A stretch of DNA of 9,940 bases from Spirochaetaceae bacterium (GTDB lineage: Bacteria; Spirochaetota; Spirochaetia; DSM-27196; SKKC01): positions 1 to 9,940 of the forward strand of contig PWGF01000347.1 of NCBI GenBank assembly GCA_003554375.1, read 5' to 3'. The position numbers and the translations under genes were made by a program. The notes beneath the pieces are model-generated. The model was not told the DNA's origin. It did no database searches and saw only the letters and a list, made by a program, of their open reading frames with translations. Below are positions 1 through 5,186 of this stretch, in pieces. Position 1 is the first letter of the stretch, and the number at the start of each line of letters is the position of its first letter.

Positions 1-329
1 GTCCGGCGGGCGCCCCTCCCGTCCTTCACGCATTTGGCTGCAGCGGCGCGCAGAGCTTACCCAGCGTACAGCCTGGCGGCCAGGCTCCGACGGGCCATGC
101 ACGCGGCGAGCCATGGCGCCATCAGGCCCCGGCCGCGGGCGGCATCGGCCGAGCGGCGCCGGCCGGTGCCCGGGCCGGCGCACCGAGGAGCCAAGCCGAG
201 CCGGGAGGCATCCCCCGGAGAGTTCCGTCGGCGGGCGGGGCACGCGTTCGCGCTCGCGGTAAACCGGCGACGCAAGCAGAGAGTTCCGTCGGCGGGCGAG
301 GCACGCCCCGATCCTCCCCGTTTACCCCA
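1..329. other. GC-rich stretch without a supported gene
   Basis: I see no convincing gene here on either strand. The open frames have arginine- and proline-rich translations typical of chance ORFs in GC-rich DNA. The only structure is a pair of 27-bp near-identical direct repeats (219-245 and 280-306). The stretch follows the stop codon of the Rpn remnant at 330, where the rest of that gene would be expected, and no homologous C-terminal reading is visible. Confidence 0.6.
219..306. repeat. Pair of 27-bp direct repeats
   Basis: Positions 219-245 and 280-306 are identical except for one base (G or A in the middle of a G-rich run). Each begins AGAGTTCCGTCGGCGGGCG and ends GGCACGC. The period is 61 bp. 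They lie just beyond the truncated end of the Rpn remnant. No function is evident; they may be the trace of a local duplication. Confidence 0.75.
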
Positions 330-662
330 TCACGCGCCGTCAACACCGCGCTCGTGAACCAGCTCGCGCTTGTATCGGAAGTGGTCGGTGAAGCTTCGCG
401 GTGCGTTCCACGTCTTGTGCCCGTGGTAGAAGATGACCGGTACGACGAGCGTGTACCGTCCCGGCGGAAGGGGCCGGCGGGAGCGTCGTGTTCGCCCGGC
501 CGCTTCGCCTCTCCCCGATTGCGCAGTAGCGTCTTGTGTGGCCTTTCCCTTCCTCCGGTCACGCTCCTCGTCCTCCCGGATGAGCCCCAGATAGCGGTAG
601 AGCTGCATCAGGGTATCCTTATCCGGGCGGGACTTGTGCTCGAAGAGGATATAGACGGCGCC
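330..662 (-). pseudogene. Rpn/YhgA-family PD-(D/E)XK nuclease/transposase, central fragment
   Basis: The minus-strand translation from about 662 down to the stop at 330 contains segments typical of the Rpn (recombination-promoting nuclease, Transposase_31-like) family. These are YILFEHKSRPDKDTLMQLYR, which carries the E-x-K half of the PD-(D/E)XK active site, and later TLVVPVIFYHGHKTWNAP followed by SFTDHF. Family members are usually about 250-350 residues; only about 110 are present here. The N-terminal part, including the first catalytic Asp, is missing, and homology stops within about 7 bp of a 51-bp dispersed repeat (669-719). The frame stays open upstream to 788 only by running through that repeat and GC-rich sequence. 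A stop after HERGVDGA removes the C-terminal half. The arginine-rich linker after LGLIREDEERDRR may also be altered. The family call is fairly firm; function is almost certainly lost. Confidence 0.75.
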
Positions 663-668
663 ATCGAT

Positions 669-719
669 TCTTCCCCGCGCCAGGGACCCGGAAGGGCGCG
701 AAGCGCGTCCCGCCGCGGC
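669..719 (+). repeat. 51-bp dispersed palindromic repeat, copy 1
   Basis: This stretch is identical over 51 bp to 4669-4719. A diverged inverted copy lies at about 5380-5416. The core is CGCCAGGGACCCGGAAGGG followed by a small inverted segment (GCGCGAAGCGC), giving hairpin potential. Copy 1 abuts the truncated end of the Rpn fragment. It resembles a REP-like or MITE-like element. No coding content. Confidence 0.85.
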
Positions 720-765
720 GCCGTGTTTGGCGGCGGCAGCTTCGGCTGAGGAGCCGCGGCGGGAC
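707..765. repeat. 13-bp perfect inverted repeat
   Basis: GTCCCGCCGCGGC at 707-719 is the exact reverse complement of 753-765, with 33 bp between. The left arm is the right end of the 51-bp dispersed repeat, so the pair may mark a second, oppositely oriented fragment of that element. It could form a stem-loop. No function can be assigned. Confidence 0.6.
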
Positions 766-1226
766 CGGAGGCGCGCCGGGGCGCGCATTGCGTGCGCGGG
801 GCGGAGGGGGCTTGTTCCGCGCGTTTGCCGGTGAGGCGGGCCATCGCCGCAACCGCGGAGCCTAGGCGGCGCGCACGCACCAGCGCCCCGAAAGAGCGCG
901 CCGGAGCCTGGAGGGGCCCGGTTCCCGGGCGGGCGCAGGTGACGGTCGTCCGGGGGCGTACGGTGGTGAGGAGATCCGACCGGGACAGGCCCCCGGGGCC
1001 GTGTTGCGGGCCGCCCGGGAAGGCGCCCAAAGGAGCTTGTGGCCTCTCACGGGCGTTGTGAGCCGCTATAAGCCACGAGGAGGACGACCTCGCGGGGCGT
1101 AGGACCGGCTCGCGCGGCGTCAAAGCGTGGGGAGAGCCGGCGGTTGGGCACGATTGCGTGCGCATCAGATCGTCGGCAGCAAGCACCGCCGCCGCATCGA
1201 CGGCATCGTGCCACTCGTTTGGCGGT
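720..1226. other. Very GC-rich stretch without a supported gene
   Basis: No reading frame here shows a recognisable family. If the AbiEi-like gene at 1227-1911 had a partner toxin (AbiEii nucleotidyltransferase), it should start about here on the minus strand, but I see no nucleotidyltransferase motif (GG or GS followed by DxD). The frame after the AbiEi stop gives a short plausible piece (WHDAVDAAAVLAADDL) and then becomes arginine- and proline-rich. The stretch contains the first copy of a 28-bp dispersed repeat (1137-1164). Confidence 0.55.
1137..1164 (+). repeat. 28-bp dispersed repeat, copy 1
   Basis: CCGGCGGTTGGGCACGATTG followed by CGTGCGCA matches 6955-6982 at 26 of 28 positions in the same orientation, nearly 6 kb away. 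Both copies lie in gene-poor DNA. It is not explained by any coding homology between the two places. Confidence 0.7.
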
Positions 1227-1911
1227 TCACTCACCGCCGAGCAATCCCTCCAGATTCTCACGGGTCAAGAGGGCTGCGTCGTGCGGTCGTTCCAAGAAGG
1301 GGCCGAGATCGTCGCGGACCGCTTGCATATCGACCATTGCCAACCGTTCCCGCACCAGGTCTCTCCACGAACGTGCGTCGTTGCGACCTGCGCAACATGC
1401 TGGTACCGCATTTCATCCAGACGTTCCGGCGTCCACTCTCCCGCGGTCAGATGCCAGTGATCCAGCAAGGCTTTCTCCGGCTCGGCGACCAGGAACTGCC
1501 GGTCACCGACACTCGTAGACCTGCATCCGAAAAAAAAAGCAATCCTGCTTGACATTGCGATAGTCGAAGACACCGAAAGGATTCTCGAAGCGGCGCGGGA
1601 CGCGCGGAGTTACGCTGGTGAACCTGACCACCGTTCCGGAATCAGGTCATAGTGGACCAACGCCCACAAACCGCTGAAGTAGGACGGGCGGTACAACGCG
1701 TTCGCCGGCATGGCCGGGATCACGGGCGTGCGCCGGTACGTCTCGGATAGGGTGTACATCCCGCGCCTGAGACCGATCACCTTGCCTTGCTTCATCCAGC
1801 GCGAGAGTTGGACACGGATCGCTTCCCGTCGGTCATCAAACGCCTGGCCAGGAACGCCAGATCGAAGCACGGCATCGCCCCTGCAAGTTTAACAACCTCC
1901 TCGTAATTCAT
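1227..1911 (-). pseudogene. abiEi: AbiEi-type antitoxin/transcriptional regulator, broken by four frame changes
   Basis: Joining frames on the minus strand rebuilds a protein of about 228 residues of the AbiEi (type IV toxin-antitoxin) family. The ATG at 1911 gives MNYEEVVKLAGAMPCFDLAF, the start of the winged helix. After a frame change near 1826-1840 comes VQLSRWMKQGKVIGLRRGMY, the wing, and then ANALYRPSYFSGLWALVHYD. After a change near 1610-1625 comes RFENPFGVFDYRNVKQDCFF. After one base too many in a run of nine A (1530-1538) comes DRQFLVAEPEKALLD, the most diagnostic motif. After a change near 1385-1397 comes DDLGPFLERPHDAALLTREN and the stop at 1227-1229. AbiEi normally represses its own operon and neutralises the AbiEii nucleotidyltransferase toxin; no such partner follows. 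An AT-rich dyad overlaps the likely promoter. Loss of function is the simplest reading, but the homopolymer indel in particular could be a sequencing error. Confidence 0.85.
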
Positions 1912-1938
1912 ATCTGTAAGATAATACAATTGTTATCT
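1912..1938 (-). promoter_or_regulatory. AT-rich promoter with operator-like dyad upstream of abiEi
   Basis: On the plus strand 1919-1938 reads AGATAATACAATTGTTATCT. It has perfect 6-bp arms (AGATAA/TTATCT) around a CAATTG core, in a conspicuously AT-rich island within GC-rich DNA. Read on the minus strand it contains TATTAT (1926-1921), five of six matches to a sigma-70 -10 box, ending 9 nt before the ATG at 1911. That would give an almost leaderless transcript, and no Shine-Dalgarno is seen. I found no good -35. AbiEi proteins are known to bind inverted repeats at their own promoter, so this is a plausible autoregulatory operator. This is inference from position and symmetry. Confidence 0.5.
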
Positions 1939-2070
1939 ATTCGAAACAGAAATGCGCGTGGTACGGTGGGCGGCGTCCGTGGCTCCAGCGCGCTTTCTGG
2001 CCGCACTTGCCATTTCAGGTAGCCCCAGCTCATCCTGGATGCGCTCTATCAGCTCACGCCGGTCGCTCAA
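1933..2070 (-). other. Possible 45-residue ORF or gene remnant
   Basis: The minus frame from a TTG at 2070 to TAA at 1933 reads SDRRELIERIQDELGLPEM and continues to ISVSNR. The first half has a natural amphipathic-helix character, unlike the arginine-rich chance frames around it. It lies between the gutted PIN toxin and the AbiEi gene, and its last codons overlap the abiEi dyad. No clear ribosome binding site and no family recognised. It could be the tail of a lost gene or chance. Confidence 0.25.
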
Positions 2071-2128
2071 ATTCGCTTCCGTTGCGAATCGTACGGCAGA
2101 ACCGGTCCGTCGGCAAGCGGAAAGCGGG

Positions 2129-2298
2129 CTACAGTGGATTCCGCCACTTGAGGGAGGCAAAGCGGGCGAAGTCGTTATCCGCGCTATAGAGCGTCGCGTC
2201 GTGCTCCACGCACAGCGCCGCCAGATGCGTGCCGCCTCGTGTGCCGGTGCCTCCTCGTTGATCGCGTAGAGCAGGAGGTTGAGGTCAGGCACGATCAT
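2129..2298 (-). pseudogene. vapC: PIN-domain (VapC-like) toxin with large internal deletion
   Basis: The ATG at 2298 begins MIVPDLNLLLYAINEEAPAH, the classic first strand of a VapC PIN ribonuclease with its first catalytic Asp (D5). After HEAARIW the homology jumps, in another frame, directly to the C-terminal part ALCVEHDATLYSADNDFARF and then KWRNPL with stop at 2129-2131. Full-length relatives are about 130-145 residues; about 85 from the middle are missing and the join is out of frame. The deleted part includes other acidic active-site residues, so no RNase activity is expected. The start overlaps the stop of the upstream ORF (ATGA, 2295-2298), the usual antitoxin-toxin arrangement. Confidence 0.85.
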
Positions 2299-2573
2299 TT
2301 GCGCAACTCCATCTTGTGGAGCGTGTACTCGGTCTCCAGCTGAGACGCGATGAGGGCTGTGACGGCGGAGACGATCTCTTGATCGTCTGCTATCCCGTCC
2401 ACGCGTTCAACCCTCCCAGGCCTGTGGTGGATTGGGTGTTTCGCAGTCGGGAGGGGCGCGGAACCCCTGCGGCCGTCGTCTCGGTGTCCGCGGGAGGCGA
2501 GTTCGGCCCCAACCGGGCCTCCAGAGTGCTCTTGAAGAAGAGGCTTGCCGGAAAAGGGTAGGTTGTCTTTCAC
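2295..2573 (-). CDS. Uncharacterised small ORF upstream of the PIN toxin remnant, possibly its antitoxin
   Basis: A GTG at 2573 starts a 92-residue frame that ends in a 4-nt ATGA overlap with the VapC remnant, so by position it should be the antitoxin. I do not recognise an antitoxin family. Only the last third looks natural (IADDQEIVSAVTALIASQLE, then TEYTLHKMELRK, a likely helix). The first two-thirds has poor codon-position bias, and another frame in the same stretch gives a more protein-like reading (FPASLFFKSTLEARLGPNSP, ending GLGGLNAWTG before a stop). A frame change near 2390-2410 is therefore likely and the gene may be broken. The start overlaps the stop of the ORF before it. Confidence 0.4.
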   Translation of the reverse strand: MKDNLPFSGKPLLQEHSGGPVGAELASRGHRDDGRRGSAPLPTAKHPIHHRPGRVERVDGIADDQEIVSAVTALIASQLETEYTLHKMELRK

Positions 2574-2788
2574 GAGAAGATGATCGTGATGCCGTCGAAT
2601 TGGGTGGTGGCTACGAAGCCGATAGCGGCAAGGCGGCTGCTCGACGTGTTGCCGTACAAGGTAGCCGCATCTGTCGCCGGGATACTGAAGATGAGGCGGT
2701 CTTTGCGTTCGCCGGGACTCGGGAGTCGACTCGTCTCGTGCTCGATCTGGTAGCGACCGCCCTCATGGAAACGGAGCCACGACGCCAA
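2570..2788 (-). CDS. Uncharacterised small ORF (72 residues), possible 3' end of a larger gene
   Basis: This minus-strand frame from a TTG at 2788 to TGA at 2570 has strong codon-position bias (most third positions G or C) and a natural translation: WLRFHEGGRYQIEHE, then ERKDRLIFSIPATDAATLYG, ending ATTQFDGITIIFS. That supports real coding. No family recognised. The frame stays open upstream into the end of the preceding PIN toxin pseudogene (GGSGDGLLASW), so the annotated start is arbitrary and this may be the tail of a truncated protein. Its stop overlaps the GTG of the next ORF (GTGA), suggesting translational coupling. Confidence 0.45.
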   Translation of the reverse strand: MASWLRFHEGGRYQIEHETSRLPSPGERKDRLIFSIPATDAATLYGNTSSSRLAAIGFVATTQFDGITIIFS

Positions 2789-2795
2789 CAGGCCG

Positions 2796-3192
2796 TCACC
2801 ACTCCCACCGCACCGGATAGGCCTGAATAAGCGGATCGGGCGTGAGGATGACCAGCCCCTTGCAGATCGATTGACTGATCAGGAGGCGGTCGAAGGGGTC
2901 TTGTCGAAGGGGTCTTTGTGAAGTAGCGGTAGGGTGGAAAGGTGGAGCGCATCGGTCTCGTCCCCCGGTAGCGGCGCAACAGCGTGAGCATCTCTGATGC
3001 GGGGAATGTAACGCGCCGGGACTCGGGGAGCGCCAGCTTGCCGCGGCTATGCTTGACTTCGATCTCTTGGCACGATGCCGCGCTCAGCCAGACTTCCTCA
3101 GCCGACAGAAAGAGGCGCCGGCCGGCCGACGAGAGCGCCGGATCGCCGGAAGCAATCCACAGAGAGGCGCACGTGTCCAGTAGGAGCTTCAC
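2796..3192 (-). pseudogene. vapC: PIN-domain (VapC-like) toxin broken by a 14-bp duplication and a second frameshift
   Basis: The GTG at 3192 starts MKLLLDTCASLWIASGDPAL, a PIN domain of the type paired with Phd antitoxins, with catalytic D6. It continues through EIEVKHSRGKLALPES. A frame change near 3010-3020 leads to ARYIPRIRDAHAVAPLP and ETDALHLSTLPLLHKDPFD. A 14-bp tandem duplication (2889-2916) then throws the frame, after which DRLLISQSICKGLVILTPDP and LIQAYPVRWEW run to the stop at 2796-2798. Joined, this is a full-length toxin of about 130 residues with the usual acidic residues, so it was a complete sequence-specific RNase before disruption. The start overlaps the stop of the intact antitoxin (GTGA), the normal two-gene operon layout. 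Confidence 0.9.
2889..2916. repeat. 14-bp perfect tandem duplication inside the vapC remnant
   Basis: GTCGAAGGGGTCTT occurs twice back to back (2889-2902 and 2903-2916). Fourteen is not a multiple of three, so the duplication by itself frameshifts the PIN toxin within its conserved DPFDR motif. Removing one copy restores a continuous DPFDRLLISQS reading. This looks like a slippage-type inactivating mutation. Confidence 0.95.
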
Positions 3193-3431
3193 GAGCCGCG
3201 ACCTTCGTACAACTCGATCAGCTCGTCCGGCAACGGCTCAAAGAACGCCTGCGGTACCTTCAGTCGCTCACGCTCCAGGCCGACGGCTCGACTGCCCCGT
3301 GGGGCCGGGAGCGGCCGTATCACGGCTACCGGTTGGTTGCGCTTGCACAAAACGATCTCGCCCTCATGCTCCAGCCGCTTCAGGTACTCCGACAGATGCG
3401 CCTTCGCGTCATGGATGTTGACCATCAACAT
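3189..3431 (-). CDS. Phd/YefM-family (type II) antitoxin, intact
   Basis: This 80-residue protein matches the Phd/YefM antitoxin family. The N-terminal DNA-binding fold spans roughly residues 3-50 (VNIHDAKAHLSEYLKRLEHE, then EIVLCKRNQPVAVIRPLP). The C-terminal toxin-binding tail is FFEPLPDELIELYEG (about 63-77). Such proteins bind and inhibit a PIN-domain RNase and repress their operon. The stop overlaps the GTG of the adjacent PIN toxin (GTGA), which is a pseudogene, so this is an orphan antitoxin whose own toxin is dead. The start may be the ATG at 3431 or the in-frame ATG at 3425; neither has a clear ribosome binding site. A 12-bp palindrome 23 bp upstream could be its operator. It is open throughout, unlike most neighbours. 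Confidence 0.9.
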   Translation of the reverse strand: MLMVNIHDAKAHLSEYLKRLEHEGEIVLCKRNQPVAVIRPLPAPRGSRAVGLERERLKVPQAFFEPLPDELIELYEGRGS

Positions 3432-3454
3432 GGTTCAATAGTGAGGCGGAATCA

Positions 3455-3466
3455 TGGACATGTCCA
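3455..3466. promoter_or_regulatory. 12-bp palindrome, candidate antitoxin operator
   Basis: TGGACATGTCCA is a perfect 12-bp palindrome that begins 23 bp upstream of the antitoxin ATG. Phd/YefM proteins autoregulate by binding short palindromes near their promoter, so an operator role is plausible. No convincing -10/-35 pair was found beside it. This rests on symmetry and position only. Confidence 0.35.
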
Positions 3467-3694
3467 GCCCGCGGCGGCCGTCGGCTGCCGGAGACTCGTC
3501 GAACCGGGCCGTGCGATCGCGCTTACCGGCCGGAAGCACCTGCTCGACATTCTCATGTGACTAGCTCCGGAAGCTTCGTTCTTGCAGACTATCTGGACGG
3601 AGCAAGTTTGCTATGTTGATTACCCAGAGATCAGACCCCTCGCGGGTGGCGCCTCTCGCGGGAAGATGGGCATGCGCGGTTCAGCCACGACGGA

Positions 3695-4536
3695 GTGGAG
3701 GCGAACGTTTCTGTCGTCGCTGCGCCGGGTAGCGGCCAAGAAGTCAACGCCGCGGCGCTTGGCTACGTGCACGAGCAGCCGGACATCGACTCCTCGCGCG
3801 TGGGGCTCCTCGGCAATTCTGGAGGGACACGATTGCAGCCGGACATCGACTCCTCGCGCGTGGGGCTCCTCGGTCACAGCGAGGGCGCGGCGATCGCCGC
3901 CATGGTCGCCGCGCGGAACTCGGACGTGAGCTTCGTCATTTCCATGGCCGGCACGGCCCTGCCGTACTCGGAGGTTGTGCTCAGACAGGTCGAGCTGATC
4001 GCCGAGGCCTCCGGTCTCCCGGCCGATGAGGTCGCCCTCATGCGCGAGCGGCAGGTGCAGGCGATGCGCTACGTGGAGGCAGGGGAATGGGAGAAGGTGC
4101 ACGAAATCGTGCGTACGGACACGCTCGAACGGATCGCGGGCCTTCCGGGTGAGCAGGCCGCAGCGCTCGGAGACCCCGACGAGCCGGCCCGACAGCAAGC
4201 CGACGCGCAAGTCGCGGGGATGCAAACTCCGTGGATGCAGTTCTTTATCTCGCACGATCCGCGTCCGGATTGGGAACGGATCACGGTGCCGGTGCTCGCT
4301 GTGTTCGGCGGGCTCGACACCCAGGTGGAGGCTGCGCAGAATCGTCCGGCGCTGGAAGAAGCGTGCGGAGCGCCGGCAACCGCGACGTTACCGTAGCGAT
4401 CGTGGAGACGGCAAACCACCTGTTCCGGGAGGCGCGTACGGGATCGCCGGAGGAGTACGCCATGCTCGGTCCCGGTCTGCACGAGGCGTTTCCGGATCTC
4501 GTCACGGCGTGGATTACCGAGCGCTTTGCGCGGTAA
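3695..4536 (+). pseudogene. Alpha/beta hydrolase, truncated, with duplicated nucleophile elbow and a 1-base frameshift
   Basis: The translation from about 3695 shows the C-terminal two-thirds of an alpha/beta hydrolase (COG1073-like esterase/peptidase). It contains PDIDSSRVGLLGHSEGAAIA, with the GHSEG nucleophile elbow; WERITVPVLAVFGGLDTQV, with the acid Asp; and, in another frame, VTVAIVETANHLFREARTG, with the catalytic His in NHLF. The stop is at 4534-4536. The frame breaks near 4360-4366, where one missing base turns the expected EEALRSAGNRDV into EEACGAP and an early stop at about 4396. A 60-bp tandem duplication inserts a second elbow (GNSGG) just before GHSEG. The N-terminal part, with the oxyanion-hole strand, is not recognisable upstream, so the start is approximate. 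Relatives with this C-terminus are usually over 300 residues. Substrate cannot be told. Confidence 0.8.
3775..3873 (+). repeat. 60-bp period tandem duplication over the hydrolase nucleophile elbow
   Basis: The 39-bp segments 3775-3813 and 3835-3873 are identical and exactly 60 bp apart, so the duplication is in frame and adds 20 residues. The remaining 21 bp of the unit has diverged: the first copy encodes GNSGGTRLQP where the second encodes GHSEGAAIAA. Both still fit the GxSxG pattern. Confidence 0.95.
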
Positions 4537-4668
4537 GATCGGTGTTCGACATGGGGGGGATCCCACCGCCTGCGGCACCCCGGACCCGGTATCCTCCAAC
4601 GGCGTCGATTACGAGCTCGCCGAGGATTCGCGCGGGAGGCTTGCGCCTCGCCGCATGTCCGCCGGCGC

Positions 4669-4719
4669 TCTTCCCCGCGCCAGGGACCCGGAAGGGCGCG
4701 AAGCGCGTCCCGCCGCGGC
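4669..4719 (+). repeat. 51-bp dispersed palindromic repeat, copy 2
   Basis: Identical to 669-719 over 51 bp and in the same orientation. It lies in the non-coding gap between the hydrolase remnant and the DUF4143 ATPase remnant. Just upstream (about 4634-4649) is a GAGGC-TTGC-GCCTC hairpin that copy 1 does not share. Confidence 0.85.
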
Positions 4720-4879
4720 ACCTCGTTATCGTGGAGGCCGCGCCGGTGCCGGCTGGAGCTCGCTTCCGGCTCCCTCTGGGCGTAGGAGCCCGTTCACGCC
4801 CGTGGTGAGGTTCCGGCCTATGCCGTCCGATGAATTCACGCGAATTCATCGAGTCCAGTGGACGAATTCGCGCCAAACG

Positions 4880-5175
4880 GACCCGCGGATTCTCGTGAGC
4901 GGCTCTTCCAGCCTCTCCCTGGCCGGCGGAACCAGGGAGGCGCTCACCGGCAGAACGTGGTCGTATACCCTCTATCCCATTGCGCCTCCTATCTCCGGCG
5001 CGTCTACACCGGCTCGGAGATCGACTCCGTCGAGGAGGGGGACGGGGAGCTTCGGGCCTATGAGTTCAAGCTGCAGAGGAGGTCCACCCGCGCGCCCCAC
5101 TCATTTCTCCAGGCCTATCCGGACGCGACGTTCCGCACCGTGGACATGGAGAACTGGCTGGAGTTCGTCCGGTAG
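4880..5175 (+). pseudogene. AAA ATPase/DUF4143 (COG1373) remnant with the middle deleted
   Basis: From 4880 one frame reads DPRILVSGSSSLSLAGGTRE and then ALTGRTWSYTLYPIA, the sensor-1/GSSSL and LTGR region of COG1373 ATPases. About 20 bp later a different frame reads RRVYTGSEIDSVEEGDGELR, then AYEFKLQRRS and DMENWLEFVR with TAG at 5173-5175. This is the end of the DUF4143 domain with its ExD...ExK nuclease-like signature. The Walker A/B part and the roughly 200 residues between the two blocks are missing, so this is two fused scraps of one gene. It is a different subfamily from the intact ATPase at 5525-6673 (GSSSL versus GSASP; EFK versus EFT), so it is not simply a duplicate of it. Confidence 0.8.
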
Positions 5176-5186
5176 CGTCCGGTAGC
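5167..5186 (+). repeat. 10-bp tandem repeat at the end of the DUF4143 remnant
   Basis: GTCCGGTAGC occurs twice in a row (5167-5176, 5177-5186). The first copy contains the TAG stop of the remnant. It is another example of the short duplications seen through the window. Confidence 0.9.

Noticed and set aside
219..306. CRISPR array
   Set aside because: Only two repeat units, no further spacers and no cas genes.
608..1261. A 217-residue minus-strand protein following the AbiEi stop
   Set aside because: It lacks nucleotidyltransferase motifs expected of AbiEii, is arginine/alanine/proline-rich and runs through the 51-bp repeat.
3620..4255. A 211-residue minus-strand ORF opposite the hydrolase
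   Set aside because: Antisense shadow; the plus strand carries the recognisable GHSEG and VFGGLD motifs.
669..4719. A composite transposon bounded by the two identical 51-bp repeats
   Set aside because: The two copies are direct repeats, but there is no transposase between them and no target-site duplication is visible; a dispersed REP-like family fits better.
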